Positions 17,625 through 26,396 of a stretch of DNA of 45,698 nt are shown piece after piece (position 1 is the stretch's first letter; each line of letters begins with the position of its first letter). Source of the stretch: Sphingorhabdus sp. (GTDB lineage Bacteria > Pseudomonadota > Alphaproteobacteria > Sphingomonadales > Sphingomonadaceae); contig NZ_JAAVVZ010000020.1 in the NCBI RefSeq assembly GCF_023910635.1, forward strand, positions 1 through 45,698, given 5' to 3'. The notes under the pieces were generated by a model, which saw only the letters and a list, made by a program, of their open reading frames with translations, did no database searches and was not told the origin of the DNA. Position numbers and translations under genes: made by a program.

Positions 17625-18137
17625 ATGGACACCGTCTTACCCACCGAGATTGCCGAGCTGGCCGCGCGCGTTGTTGCCGAGAACAAAGCTGCGGGACGAA
17701 TGGTCGCAATCGCGGAAAGCTGCACCGGCGGCCTTGTCGCGGCCGCGATCACCGAAGTTCCGGGTAGCAGCGCCGTCCTTGGCTATGGCTTTGTTACCTA
17801 TAGCAATGACGCGAAGATTAAGCTTCTGGGCGTAAATGAAGACATCATCGATGCATTCGGCGCTGTATCCGTCGGCGTCGCATGGGCCATGGCGCAAGGT
17901 GCGCTGAAAAAAAGCGGCGCAGACGTGGCCGTCGCGATAAGCGGTGTGGCCGGCCCAGACGGCGGGACCGCCAGCAAACCCGTTGGCACCGTAGTTTTTG
18001 CAGTAGCGGTCAAAGGTCAAAACCCAGAAGAGGTGGTGGGAGATCACAAATCTTTTGGCTCAGACAAAAGCCGCGCTGATATCCGTGCCTTTGCAACGCT
18101 TCATGCGTTAGGGTTGTTGCTTCCGCCCGCACCATAA
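17625..18137 (+). CDS. CinA C-terminal-type nicotinamide-nucleotide amidohydrolase
   Basis: A 170-residue stand-alone CinA C-terminal domain (PncC type), which deamidates nicotinamide mononucleotide to nicotinate mononucleotide to recycle NAD. The signatures are AESCTGGLVAAAITEVPGSS near residue 28, the GYGFVTYSNDAKIKLLGV block, and AISGVAGPDGGTASKPVGTV. The N-terminal MoCF/COG1058 domain of full CinA is absent, which is usual for the PncC form. It is likely co-transcribed with ispDF. Its last 37 bases overlap the convergent ratA gene. Confidence 0.9.
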   Translation: MDTVLPTEIAELAARVVAENKAAGRMVAIAESCTGGLVAAAITEVPGSSAVLGYGFVTYSNDAKIKLLGVNEDIIDAFGAVSVGVAWAMAQGALKKSGADVAVAISGVAGPDGGTASKPVGTVVFAVAVKGQNPEEVVGDHKSFGSDKSRADIRAFATLHALGLLLPPAP

Positions 18138-18559
18138 AGCGCGTCGGCACGTTCAACAAACGCCGTTGTCATCTTGCGGAGAGCCGAATCAAAAAACTGA
18201 CCGGCCAGCGCCTCAAACACGCGGTTACGGAAGGAAAATTCGACGGTAAAGTCGACAATTGAGCCGCCGCCTTCGACATCCTCGAACGTCCAAGCATTGT
18301 GTAAGTGCTTCATGGGGCCATCGAGATAATCCACGATGATCGATGACTTAGGGGTTTTCACCACGCGACTGCTGAACGTTTCGCGAAGCGATTTGAACCC
18401 GACAATCATATCTGCCAGCATTTCGCTTTCTTCATCCTTCCGGATACGGATGGCGCTGACCCAAGGCAGAAATTCAGGATAGCGGCTGACGTCCACCACC
18501 AAATCATACATTTGCGCCGCATTATGCGGCAGGCTGCGGCGTTCGTGATGGTGCGGCAT
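18101..18559 (-). CDS. RatA/COQ10-family START-domain protein
   Basis: 152 residues forming one polyketide-cyclase/START fold, with the family N-terminus RRSLPHNAAQMYDLVVDVSRYPEFLPW. In E. coli the homologue RatA was described as blocking 70S assembly; mitochondrial and alphaproteobacterial relatives (Coq10) bind ubiquinone and help respiration. The alphaproteobacterial context makes the Coq10-like ubiquinone role the likelier one, but the sequence alone does not decide. It follows lipA by 15 bases, a conserved lipA-ratA pairing, and its 3' end overlaps cinA by 37 bases. Confidence 0.88.
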   Translation of the reverse strand: MPHHHERRSLPHNAAQMYDLVVDVSRYPEFLPWVSAIRIRKDEESEMLADMIVGFKSLRETFSSRVVKTPKSSIIVDYLDGPMKHLHNAWTFEDVEGGGSIVDFTVEFSFRNRVFEALAGQFFDSALRKMTTAFVERADALYGAGGSNNPNA

Positions 18560-18574
18560 GTGTGAACGAAACCC

Positions 18575-19501
18575 TTAGCGCACCTTGGCGAGTTGCGCCG
18601 CACGTGCGTCGCGCATCTTGGTGAAATCATCACCCGCATGATAACTGGACCGGGTCAGTGGACTTGCCGCAACCAATAAAAAACCCTTGGCGCGCGCAAT
18701 GGCGGCATAAGCGTCAAATGCGCTTGGCGTAATGAAATCCATAACCTTGGCATGCTTTGGCGTTGGCTGCAGATATTGACCCATCGTCAGGAAATCGATG
18801 TCCGCGCTGCGCATGTCGTCCATCACCTGATGCACCTCCATCCGTCCTTCGCCCAGCCCGAGCATGACGCCAGACTTCGTGAAAATCGACGGATCGTGTC
18901 GCTTCACCGTTTCCAATAAACGCAGCGAAGCGTAATAGCGCGCGCCGGGCCGAATGGTCGGATACAGGCGCGGAACGGTCTCCAGATTGTGATTATACAC
19001 ATCGGGGCGGGCGGTAACGATTGCTTCAATTGCGGCCTGCGCCTTGTTGCGGAAATCGGGGGTCAGGATTTCGATTGTGGTGTTGGGCGTATTTCGGCGC
19101 AATGCCTCAATCACCTTTACAAACTGGCTTGCGCCACCGTCGGGCAGGTCGTCTCGGTCAACAGATGTAATAACGATATGCTCAAGGCCCATCTTGGCCG
19201 CAGCAATCGCCACATGCTCCGGCTCAAGCGGGTCAACCGCCCGCGGCATTCCGGTTTTCACGTTACAAAATGCGCAAGCCCTTGTGCACACATCGCCCAG
19301 TATCATCACGGTGGCGTGTTTCTTGGTCCAGCATTCGCCGATATTGGGACAGGCGGCTTCTTCACACACCGTGTTCAAATTGAGATCACGCATCAAGCGG
19401 CGTGTTTCATTAAACCCGGCACCGGTCGGCGCTTTAACCCTGATCCAGTCGGGTTTGCGTTCCCTAACCGGGCGTTCGGGCATATTGATCGGCGCGTTCA
19501 T
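18575..19501 (-). CDS. lipA: Lipoyl synthase
   Basis: Radical SAM enzyme inserting two sulfurs into octanoyl groups on 2-oxoacid dehydrogenases and GcvH. Starting at ATG 19501 ([11 protein letters not shown]) it has 308 residues; an in-frame ATG at 19528 would add nine. Both iron-sulfur sites are complete: the auxiliary cluster cysteines in [12 protein letters not shown] and the radical SAM cluster in CTRACAFC. The C-terminal [10 protein letters not shown] supplies the conserved serine ligand of the auxiliary cluster. It is divergent from the sbtA-like gene with 81 bases between starts. Confidence 0.96.
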   Translation of the reverse strand: MNAPINMPERPVRERKPDWIRVKAPTGAGFNETRRLMRDLNLNTVCEEAACPNIGECWTKKHATVMILGDVCTRACAFCNVKTGMPRAVDPLEPEHVAIAAAKMGLEHIVITSVDRDDLPDGGASQFVKVIEALRRNTPNTTIEILTPDFRNKAQAAIEAIVTARPDVYNHNLETVPRLYPTIRPGARYYASLRLLETVKRHDPSIFTKSGVMLGLGEGRMEVHQVMDDMRSADIDFLTMGQYLQPTPKHAKVMDFITPSAFDAYAAIARAKGFLLVAASPLTRSSYHAGDDFTKMRDARAAQLAKVR

Positions 19502-19582
19502 GAAGCCCGAATAGACGTAGCGCGCCATCTTGCCAACTGCAACTTGCCTGCTATGGGTTGTAAAATTCGCAAAGGGGCCAAG

Positions 19583-20536
19583 ATGATCGTTGATACCCTT
19601 ACTTCGCCGGTGATCCTGTTTTTTGTACTCGGCTTTATTGCCGCTATTCTCAAATCCGACCTTAATATTCCAGAGGCGTTCGCCAAGGCGATGTCCATCT
19701 ATTTGATGGCAGCAATCGGCTTGAAAGGCGGGGTTGAGGTATCCAAGAGCGGAATTACCACAGAAGTCATGGTTGCTGCTGCCGCTGGCCTTGCTTTAAG
19801 CTTCCTTTTACCTGTTCTTGCCTTTGCATTGTTGCGCGGCATTGGCAAATTGTCGAAAGTCGACGCCGGCGCGGTTGCCGCGCATTATGGTTCGGTCAGC
19901 GTCGTTACCTTTGTAACCGCTATAGAATTGCTAACCGGCGAAGGCTTAAGCCCGGCAGGATATATGGTCGCTGTTCTGGCGCTTATGGAGACGCCAGCCA
20001 TTATAACAGGCCTGATGCTCGCCCGCCGCGGTGACACAAGCTCTGGTGAAAGCAACACGACGCCATGGCATGAGGTGCTGACCAATGCCTCGGTGATGTT
20101 GCTGGTCGGCAGCTTCGTCATTGGCGCGATTGCCGGAAGCGACGGGTTCGCAGCCGTCAAGCCGCTGTTCGATACCGGCTTTCGTGGTGTATTATGCCTT
20201 TTCCTTCTGGATATGGGCCTGATTGCGGCACGCCGCCTGATTCAATCGCGTAAGATGACGTTGCGGCTAGTTTTCTTGGCGATTTTGTTACCCTTGGTAA
20301 ACGGCACGATTGGCACCGTCGTTGGAACGGTCATTGGCCTTGATGTTGCCTCCGCAGCGGCGCTTGGCATATTGGCGGCAAGCGCTTCCTACATCGCGGT
20401 TCCGGCGGCAATGCGCCTTGCCCTGCCCCAGGCTGACCCGGGCATCTATCTGAGCATGTCACTCGGCGTCACTTTTCCGTTCAACATCATCTTTGGCATC
20501 AGTATCTTCGCTGCCCTTGCCCAAGCTTTAGGATGA
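19583..20536 (+). CDS. SbtA-like sodium-dependent bicarbonate transporter
   Basis: A 317-residue integral membrane protein with about ten hydrophobic segments arranged as an inverted repeat, as in the SbtA family (DUF897). Known SbtA proteins import bicarbonate with sodium. The start ATG at 19583 follows AAAGGGGCC at good spacing; the open frame continues far upstream into lipA antisense and that part is not credible. Family-like segments are [16 protein letters not shown] near the N-terminus, [14 protein letters not shown], and [24 protein letters not shown] near the C-terminus. The next genes are an SbtB-like PII protein and a carbonic anhydrase, strongly supporting an inorganic-carbon role. 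Confidence 0.88.
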   Translation: MIVDTLTSPVILFFVLGFIAAILKSDLNIPEAFAKAMSIYLMAAIGLKGGVEVSKSGITTEVMVAAAAGLALSFLLPVLAFALLRGIGKLSKVDAGAVAAHYGSVSVVTFVTAIELLTGEGLSPAGYMVAVLALMETPAIITGLMLARRGDTSSGESNTTPWHEVLTNASVMLLVGSFVIGAIAGSDGFAAVKPLFDTGFRGVLCLFLLDMGLIAARRLIQSRKMTLRLVFLAILLPLVNGTIGTVVGTVIGLDVASAAALGILAASASYIAVPAAMRLALPQADPGIYLSMSLGVTFPFNIIFGISIFAALAQALG

Positions 20537-20540
20537 CCCA

Positions 20541-20852
20541 ATGATACAAACCGTCCTGCGTAAACGTGTTGAAATCCTTGTCGATACGCCGCTTGTCCCG
20601 CGTATTGTCGGCAAGTTGAAAGCCGTGGATATTTCAGGATGGAGCCTCATTCACGTGGACTCTGGCGGTGGACGTGCGGGCGAATGGCAGCATGACGACG
20701 TCACTGGCGCCAGTGCTAAGACCATCGTGCTGGCCATCGCGTCAGACACAAAGACGGAACAGTTAATGGACGCAATTGCCCCCTTGCTGGATAGCTATGG
20801 CATGTTGTTAACCGTAGGCGACGTTCAAGTTGTCCGAGGAGAGCGTTTCTAA
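20541..20852 (+). CDS. SbtB-like PII signalling protein
   Basis: 103 residues of ferredoxin-like PII fold: KRVEILVDTPLVPRIVGKLK at the start, a short glycine-rich loop (HVDSGGGRAGEW) where the T-loop lies, and DSYGMLLTVGDVQVVRGERF at the end. SbtB proteins bind adenine nucleotides, including cyclic AMP, through the T-loop base, and control SbtA. The C-terminal cysteine-containing redox loop seen in some cyanobacterial SbtB is absent, and there is no tyrosine uridylylation motif as in GlnB. It lies 4 bases after sbtA and overlaps the carbonic anhydrase start by one base. Confidence 0.82.
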   Translation: MIQTVLRKRVEILVDTPLVPRIVGKLKAVDISGWSLIHVDSGGGRAGEWQHDDVTGASAKTIVLAIASDTKTEQLMDAIAPLLDSYGMLLTVGDVQVVRGERF

Positions 20853-21475
20853 TGCCTGAGTTTGGCGTCTTGGTTGACGGATATCGTCGTTTCAAATCGG
20901 ACGCGTATGTCCGGCAAAAGGCGCGCTATGACGCGCTCGCAAGCGACGGACAGTCACCGCCAATCATGATCATCTCCTGCTGCGATAGCCGGGTCGACCC
21001 TGCGACGGTATTTGATACCACCCCGGGCCAGGTTTTCGCATTGCGCAATGTGGCGAACCTAGTTCCGCCCTATGAAACCGGCGGCGGATTGCACGGGGTA
21101 TCTGCGGCAATCGAATTTGGTGTTTTGGGCCTTGAGGTGCGTCATATCGTCGTTCTTGGGCACGCGCAATGTGGCGGCATTAAAGCATCATTGGAGGGCG
21201 GCGACCTGGGACACGCCGGGTATAGCTTCATCGATAGCTGGGTGGATATTGTGCGCCCTGCCCGCGACAAGGTGCTGGCATCCGCGTCGCAAGACCCGCA
21301 ACGCGATCTGGAGCTGGAGGCGATCCGCGTCAGCCTCGCCAACCTACGTAGTTTTCCCTTTATTGCGGCACGCGAACAATCGGGGCAATTAAAGCTACAC
21401 GGTGCCTATTTCGGCATATCCGACGGTAATCTTTACGTTCTAAATAATGAGAACGACAGTTTTGAGGTACAATGA
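20852..21475 (+). CDS. Beta-class carbonic anhydrase
   Basis: Zinc enzyme interconverting carbon dioxide and bicarbonate in the cytoplasm. 207 residues with zinc ligands Cys43, His104 and Cys107 (ISCCDSRVDP and VLGHAQCGGI) and the Asp45/Arg47 dyad of the CxDSR motif. The N-terminal helix YRRFKSDAYVRQK is usual for the family. Lying between the PII-like gene (1-base overlap) and the PNPOx-like gene (4-base overlap), it probably balances bicarbonate delivered by the SbtA-like transporter. Confidence 0.94.
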   Translation: MPEFGVLVDGYRRFKSDAYVRQKARYDALASDGQSPPIMIISCCDSRVDPATVFDTTPGQVFALRNVANLVPPYETGGGLHGVSAAIEFGVLGLEVRHIVVLGHAQCGGIKASLEGGDLGHAGYSFIDSWVDIVRPARDKVLASASQDPQRDLELEAIRVSLANLRSFPFIAAREQSGQLKLHGAYFGISDGNLYVLNNENDSFEVQ

Positions 21476-22101
21476 ACGATCCCGTCAGCTTCCCCGCTTA
21501 TTATGATGATCTCGCGTTAAGTTTTGAAGAGGCATGGAGCCTTATCGCCGCCGGTGTGACCAATCGCAACAGCCCGTCTCATATGCCCGCAGTGGGCACC
21601 GTCGATGCGTTGGGCATGCCGCAATTGCGGATCATGATATTGCGGGATGTATCGCGAGATACGCGCACGCTGCGGTTTCATACCGACTCGCGTTCGATAA
21701 AAGCGGAACAACTGCGTCAGAACCCGGCGACCAGCGTGTTGATCTATGACCCGGCGGCAAAGGTTCAAATCCGGATGTCGGGGAAAACACATTTCACGGC
21801 CACAGGCGCCGTTGCCGACATTGCTTGGTCGGCATCAACGCCATTTGCACGGCGTTGTTACATGGCCGAGGCTGCACCCGGAACACCGTTGGCAGAACCT
21901 TCGTCAGGTTTGCCCGATTGGATCGCGGGCAAGCAACCTGAAGAAGATCAACTTGCGGACTATCGCCCTAATTTTGCGGCTTTGTTGGTCGAGATTGATA
22001 CAATCGAATGGCTGTATCTTGCCAATGCCGGCCACCGGCGTGCGCGCTGGCAATGGGACGCGGTGCAAAATTCATGGGCGGGTCGCTGGCTTATCCCATA
22101 A
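21472..22101 (+). CDS. Pyridoxamine 5'-phosphate oxidase-like flavoprotein
   Basis: 209 residues with the split-barrel flavin-binding fold: a conserved early block (MPAVGTVDALGMPQLRIMILRDV), then RTLRFHTDSRSIKAEQLRQNPATSVLIYDP, and a C-terminal W-rich end (IEWLYLANAGHRRARWQWD) typical of a PNPOx-family subgroup in alphaproteobacteria. FMN is the likely cofactor. True PdxH residues for pyridoxal phosphate binding were not verified, so the substrate is left open. Last gene of the bicarbonate cluster; its place there may be incidental. Confidence 0.8.
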   Translation: MNDPVSFPAYYDDLALSFEEAWSLIAAGVTNRNSPSHMPAVGTVDALGMPQLRIMILRDVSRDTRTLRFHTDSRSIKAEQLRQNPATSVLIYDPAAKVQIRMSGKTHFTATGAVADIAWSASTPFARRCYMAEAAPGTPLAEPSSGLPDWIAGKQPEEDQLADYRPNFAALLVEIDTIEWLYLANAGHRRARWQWDAVQNSWAGRWLIP

Positions 22102-22106
22102 GGCCA

Positions 22107-22155
22107 CACACCCTCGTCACCTGAACTTGTGTTACAACCGGTGACGAGGCGTGTG
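22107..22155. terminator. Hairpin between convergent operons
   Basis: The arms CACACCCTCGTCACC and GGTGACGAGGCGTGTG pair over about 15 bp with one bulged base, around an 18-base loop. It lies 6 bases after the PNPOx-like stop and 15 before the ettA stop, so it may end transcription from both sides. There is no clear T-run, so the strength is uncertain. Confidence 0.55.
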
Positions 22156-22169
22156 ATTTCATGCCATCA

Positions 22170-23849
22170 TCAACGTGTCATCTTCTTGTACGTTGCACGG
22201 TGTGGACGCGTGGCTTCGTCGCCAAGGCGGGCAATCTTGTCCTCTTCGTAAGATTCAAAGTTGCCTTCAAACCATTCGACATGGCTGTCACCTTCAAAAG
22301 CCAATATGTGCGTGGCCAAGCGGTCAAGGAAGAAGCGGTCATGGCTGATGACCACGGCGCAACCGGCGAAGCTTTCCAGCGCTTCTTCAAGAGCCGAAAG
22401 CGTTTCGACGTCCAAATCATTGGTCGGTTCGTCGAGCAGAAGCACGTTTCCGCCTTCTTTCAACATCTTTGCCATGTGCACGCGGTTGCGTTCACCGCCG
22501 GACAACAGGCCAACCTTTTTCTGCTGGTCCGTGCCCTTGAAATTGAACGCCCCGACATACGCCCGGGTTGGCGTTTCATGCTTGCCCAGCTTCATAAAGT
22601 CCGCGCCGCCGGAGATTTCCTCCCACACATTTTTGTTGGGGTCCAAGTCATCGCGGCTTTGGTCGACAAAGCCAAGCTTCACGGTTTCGCCGATTTCCAC
22701 TTCACCGGAATCCGGCACTTCCTGACCCGTAATCAGGCGGAAAAGTGTTGATTTACCTGCGCCGTTCGGCCCAATAACGCCAACAATTCCGCCCTGCGGG
22801 ATGGTGAATGACAGATTTTCGAACAATAATTTATCACCATAGGCCTTGGTGACATTCTTAACCTCGATAACCTTGCTGCCAAGACGCTCGGGGATTTGGA
22901 TGACGATCTGTGCCTTGCCGGGGGTGCGGTTTTCTTGCGCCTCAACCAATTGGTCGAAGGATTTGATACGCGCTTTGGATTTCGTCTGACGCGCCTTAGG
23001 GCTTTGCCGAATCCACTCCAGCTCGTCCTTGATAGCCTTCTGACGACCCGCATCTTCTCGCGATTCCTGCTCCAGGCGCTTGCCCTTCTTCTCAAGATAG
23101 GTCGAATAATTGCCTTCATAGACAAAATAGCGACCACGATCGAGCTCGAGTATCCAGCTCACCACATTATCGAGGAAGTAGCGGTCGTGGGTTACGAGGA
23201 TGACGTTGCCCTTATAGTCGACCAAATGCTTTTCCAGCCACGCCACCGATTCCGCGTCAAGGTGGTTGGTAGGTTCATCGAGCAACAGGATGTCAGGCTT
23301 TTCAAGTAACAATCTGGTAAGCGCGATCCGGCGCTTTTCACCGCCCGAAAGGCTGGTCACAGAGCTATCGCCGGGTGGGCACCGCAGCGCGTCCATGGCC
23401 AATTCAAGCTGACTATCCAGCGACCAACCATCGACGGCATCAATCTTTTCCTGAAGTGTGCCCATTTCTTCCATCAATGCGTCAAAATCGGCATCTTCGG
23501 GCGGGTCGCCCATGATCATCGAAATTTCGTTAAAACGATCGACCAAATCCGCAACCGGACGCACGCCATCCATGACGTTTTCACGCACCGTTTTATTTGG
23601 GTCCAGCTCAGGCTCCTGCGCCAGATAACCAACGCGGATATGTTCTCCGGGCCATGCTTCTCCTGTAAATTCGGTGTCCATGCCCGCCATGATTTTCATC
23701 AGTGTCGACTTACCCGTGCCGTTTGGTCCGACGATGCCAATCTTTGCATCCGGGTAGAATTGCAGATTGATATTGTTGAGCACCGGCTTGTTCGCGCCGG
23801 GGAAGGTTTTGGTCATTCCCTTCATTACGTAACTATATTGCGCTGCCAT
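22170..23849 (-). CDS. ettA: ABC-F translation factor EttA
   Basis: Energy-dependent translational throttle: a soluble ABC-F ATPase that binds the ribosomal E site and tunes entry into elongation according to ATP/ADP. 559 residues with two ATPase domains: Walker A GPNGTGKS (41-48), signature LSGGEKRR, Walker B ILLLDEPTNHLD; second GPNGAGKST, LSGGERNR and LLLDEPTNDLD. The P-site tRNA interaction region lies between them, Arg/Lys-rich (EWIRQSPKARQTKSKAR). Length and the opening YSVMKGMTKTFPG-type sequence match EttA rather than Uup. It is a single-gene unit. Confidence 0.96.
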   Translation of the reverse strand: MAAQYSYVMKGMTKTFPGANKPVLNNINLQFYPDAKIGIVGPNGTGKSTLMKIMAGMDTEFTGEAWPGEHIRVGYLAQEPELDPNKTVRENVMDGVRPVADLVDRFNEISMIMGDPPEDADFDALMEEMGTLQEKIDAVDGWSLDSQLELAMDALRCPPGDSSVTSLSGGEKRRIALTRLLLEKPDILLLDEPTNHLDAESVAWLEKHLVDYKGNVILVTHDRYFLDNVVSWILELDRGRYFVYEGNYSTYLEKKGKRLEQESREDAGRQKAIKDELEWIRQSPKARQTKSKARIKSFDQLVEAQENRTPGKAQIVIQIPERLGSKVIEVKNVTKAYGDKLLFENLSFTIPQGGIVGVIGPNGAGKSTLFRLITGQEVPDSGEVEIGETVKLGFVDQSRDDLDPNKNVWEEISGGADFMKLGKHETPTRAYVGAFNFKGTDQQKKVGLLSGGERNRVHMAKMLKEGGNVLLLDEPTNDLDVETLSALEEALESFAGCAVVISHDRFFLDRLATHILAFEGDSHVEWFEGNFESYEEDKIARLGDEATRPHRATYKKMTR

Positions 23850-23962
23850 GGGGATCAGTTCCTGTGTTGCATTACTTTGATTTGGCCGCTTCCCTAGCTA
23901 TCCGCAGCTTTCCTCGCAAGGCGGGATTGCAAAACTGTGCGATGCGATTAAGCCTACGCGGC

Positions 23963-25360
23963 ATGAAGAAAAATATAGCTCTGTTCGCCGCAGCTTCTAC
24001 GCTGTTCCTTACATCGTCAATCGCCATTGCCGCGCCTAATAGCCCGAAGCCAGTTTCTGTCGCAGAATTGCGCGACAAGGCGCTAAAATCCGACGACATC
24101 GCTTATGACATATTAGAGGGCCTCACGACCGAGATTGGCCAAAGGCAGGCTGGCACGGAGGCAGAGGCGCGTGCGCGGATATGGTCGGTAAACACGTTAA
24201 GGGCGTTGGGCTTCGACAATGTCCGCGTTGAAGAATATCAGATGCCGACATGGGTGCGCGGCGAAGAGACCGCTGAAATCACCGCGCCATTTCCGCAGAA
24301 GTTGGCTGTTGCCGCACTTGGCAATAGCGGTAGCACCGGCGAGGCGGGATTGGATGCGGAGATCGTCTATTTCCCGACCATCGACGACTTGCGCGCTGCG
24401 CCAGACGGCAGCCTGAAAGGCAAAATCGCCTTTGTCAGCCATAATATGAAGGCAACGCAGGACGGTAGCAGTTATGGCGCATTTGGCCCTGCCCGCTTTG
24501 TCGGACCGAATATTGCTGCCAAGAAAGGCGCGGCGGCCATCGTCATCCGCTCCATCGGCACCGACTATCACCGCAACCCGCATACCGGGAACACCAATTT
24601 CGAACCTGGCGTCGCCCCTATTCCGGCAGGCGCATTGTCGATTCCCGACGCGGAGAACCTTGAACGGATGATTGCGCGCGGGAAGCCTGTGCGCATGAAG
24701 TTGAAGCTTACCCCGCAGAATATAGGCATGCAGACCTCGGGCAATGTGCTGGCCGAAGTGACGGGGTCCAACCCGAAATTGCCGATTATCGTCATTGCAT
24801 GCCATCTGGATAGCTGGGACCTTGGCACGGGCGCGATTGATGACGCGGCGGGTTGCGGCATCATCGGTGCGGCCGCCAAGCATCTGAAGTCTATGGGCCA
24901 ACCAAAGCGCACCGTGCGCTTACTTTGGGCCGGGGCTGAAGAAGTCGGCATATGGGGTGGCCGTGACTATGGGGCGAAGCACGCCAACGAACCACATGCT
25001 TTGGCCATGGAATCCGACTTCGGTGCAGGCAAAATCTGGGCTGTGGATTTCCGCTTAGCTGAAAGCGCAAATGCGGTGCGTTCGCAGATCGTTTCGGCGC
25101 TTGCACCCTTGGGCGTGGTCCCCCGCCGCGAACTGGCGGGCGGCGGCGCGGACATTGGCGCAATCATCGATGCACAAAAACTTGGTATCGTGGATTTGCA
25201 GCAAGATGGAACAAAATATTTCGACCTCCATCACACACCGGATGATACGTTGGACAAGGTCGATAAGGGCGAATTACGCCAAAACGTGGCCGCTTGGGTC
25301 GCAACTTTGGCCTATCTGGCAAATTATGAGGGCGAACTAAAGCCGGAACCAACGCAATGA
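23963..25360 (+). CDS. Exported M28-family zinc aminopeptidase/carboxypeptidase
   Basis: Extracytoplasmic di-zinc peptidase of 465 residues from ATG 23963. A clear signal peptide (MKKNIALFAAASTLFLTS, cleaved near IAIAA) argues for this start; the frame is open upstream to 23864. It has a protease-associated type insertion in the first half, then M28 ligands: His281 and Asp283 in CHLDSWDLGTGAIDDAAG, then AEEVGIWGG, and a late HHTPDDTLDKV carrying the last histidine. It resembles peptidase Q / glutamate carboxypeptidase-type M28 members; the substrate is unknown. Its stop overlaps a small lipoprotein gene by 4 bases. Confidence 0.88.
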   Translation: MKKNIALFAAASTLFLTSSIAIAAPNSPKPVSVAELRDKALKSDDIAYDILEGLTTEIGQRQAGTEAEARARIWSVNTLRALGFDNVRVEEYQMPTWVRGEETAEITAPFPQKLAVAALGNSGSTGEAGLDAEIVYFPTIDDLRAAPDGSLKGKIAFVSHNMKATQDGSSYGAFGPARFVGPNIAAKKGAAAIVIRSIGTDYHRNPHTGNTNFEPGVAPIPAGALSIPDAENLERMIARGKPVRMKLKLTPQNIGMQTSGNVLAEVTGSNPKLPIIVIACHLDSWDLGTGAIDDAAGCGIIGAAAKHLKSMGQPKRTVRLLWAGAEEVGIWGGRDYGAKHANEPHALAMESDFGAGKIWAVDFRLAESANAVRSQIVSALAPLGVVPRRELAGGGADIGAIIDAQKLGIVDLQQDGTKYFDLHHTPDDTLDKVDKGELRQNVAAWVATLAYLANYEGELKPEPTQ

Positions 25361-25599
25361 AGAAAGCTGCTTTACTGATATCTGCGTTGGCCATGCTTGC
25401 GGCTTGCAATGATACGACGGCAACGCCCGATACTGCACCAGCAGAGGGAATCATGCCTGCGGCCTCGCAACAAGAAGAAGTGACCAAGCGAAAGCTGACC
25501 ATCGAACAAGCCGCCGAAGAAGCCACGCAGTTGATTGAAGCGGACGCAAAGGCCGAAATGGAGGCTGCAACCCCCGCACCCGCCGAAGCTGCACAATAA
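25357..25599 (+). CDS. Small lipoprotein, function unknown
   Basis: 80 residues: a short signal peptide with lipobox LAAC (cysteine near residue 17), an Ala/Pro/Thr-rich linker, an acidic alpha-helical stretch (KLTIEQAAEEATQLIEADAKAEMEAA) and an Ala/Pro tail. No enzymatic motif is seen. The ATGA overlap with the M28 peptidase suggests it is made with that enzyme and may be an anchor or accessory. It ends 9 bases before the convergent prepilin peptidase. Confidence 0.7.
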   Translation: MKKAALLISALAMLAACNDTTATPDTAPAEGIMPAASQQEEVTKRKLTIEQAAEEATQLIEADAKAEMEAATPAPAEAAQ

Positions 25600-25608
25600 T
25601 CTGAAGCG

Positions 25609-26370
25609 CTAGGCTGGCTGGCCGTCCAGCAGCAAGACAATCATAAAGGCAGCCATTCCCAAATACGCCCCGAACGGTAACTGTCGGGCGCTCTTTTTGG
25701 ATAGCGTATAGGCAGCCGCGACAAACAGAAACCCGAAGATAGTTGCCAAAAGCAAAGTCATCGGCAGACCCTGCCAACCGAGCCATATCCCAATGGCTCC
25801 GAACAATTTGGGGTCGCCTCCACCCATGCCTTCGACGTTGCGCAGCTTTCGAAAGACCTGCCGGGTCGCTTCCAATGCAAGAAATCCGAAAATGCCGCCC
25901 AAAATGCGGTCGGGCCAGTCAATCTCGGGTGTCAGAAACGGGCCAAGGCAGACACCCGCCAATGCCAGCGCCAAAACCAGTCGATTGGGCAACCACAGTT
26001 TCTGATAATCGAGGATGACGAGCGGTAGCAGCACCCAACCGAAAACCGCCGCCGCCACGGCTGGACCACCCGACAAGAATAACACCGCGCATAGGCCAAT
26101 CGCGGCGGAGACAAGTTCAATATATAGTGCGCTTATTCCTATGGATTGCCCACAATATCGGCATTTGCCGCGAAGCCATAGATAAGACAATATCGGCACG
26201 AGGTCTTTAGCCCCAAGCGTCGTTTGGCAATGGTCACAATGCGACCGGCCGTCCGATACCCGTTCCCCGCGTGGCCAGCGACTGCATAAGGCCGCAACGA
26301 AGCTGCCCCAGATTGCGCCGAATATCATGGCGAGCATGCTTTGATACCAAAAGGGCAAAGCGCATAGCAT
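25609..26370 (-). CDS. gspO: Prepilin peptidase (type II secretion, GspO/PilD)
   Basis: Inner-membrane aspartic peptidase (A24) that removes the leader of pseudopilins GspG-K and usually N-methylates the new N-terminus. About 253 residues. The cytoplasmic N-terminal domain has two zinc-type CxxC pairs (CDHC and CRYC). Active-site aspartates are in VILDYQKLWLP and GGGDPKLFGAIG. There are about seven hydrophobic segments. ATG 26370 (MLCALPFWYQ) is preferred over an upstream TTG at 26379. It is the last gene of the gsp operon, supplying the processing enzyme for five pseudopilins upstream. Confidence 0.93.
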   Translation of the reverse strand: MLCALPFWYQSMLAMIFGAIWGSFVAALCSRWPRGERVSDGRSHCDHCQTTLGAKDLVPILSYLWLRGKCRYCGQSIGISALYIELVSAAIGLCAVLFLSGGPAVAAAVFGWVLLPLVILDYQKLWLPNRLVLALALAGVCLGPFLTPEIDWPDRILGGIFGFLALEATRQVFRKLRNVEGMGGGDPKLFGAIGIWLGWQGLPMTLLLATIFGFLFVAAAYTLSKKSARQLPFGAYLGMAAFMIVLLLDGQPA

Positions 26371-26396
26371 ATCGCCCAATGACGTCTGGAACGCGC

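Noticed and set aside
18989-19582. Long upstream extension of the SbtA-like frame
   Set aside because: It is antisense to lipA with non-protein-like composition; a good Shine-Dalgarno sequence precedes ATG 19583, which matches the family N-terminus.
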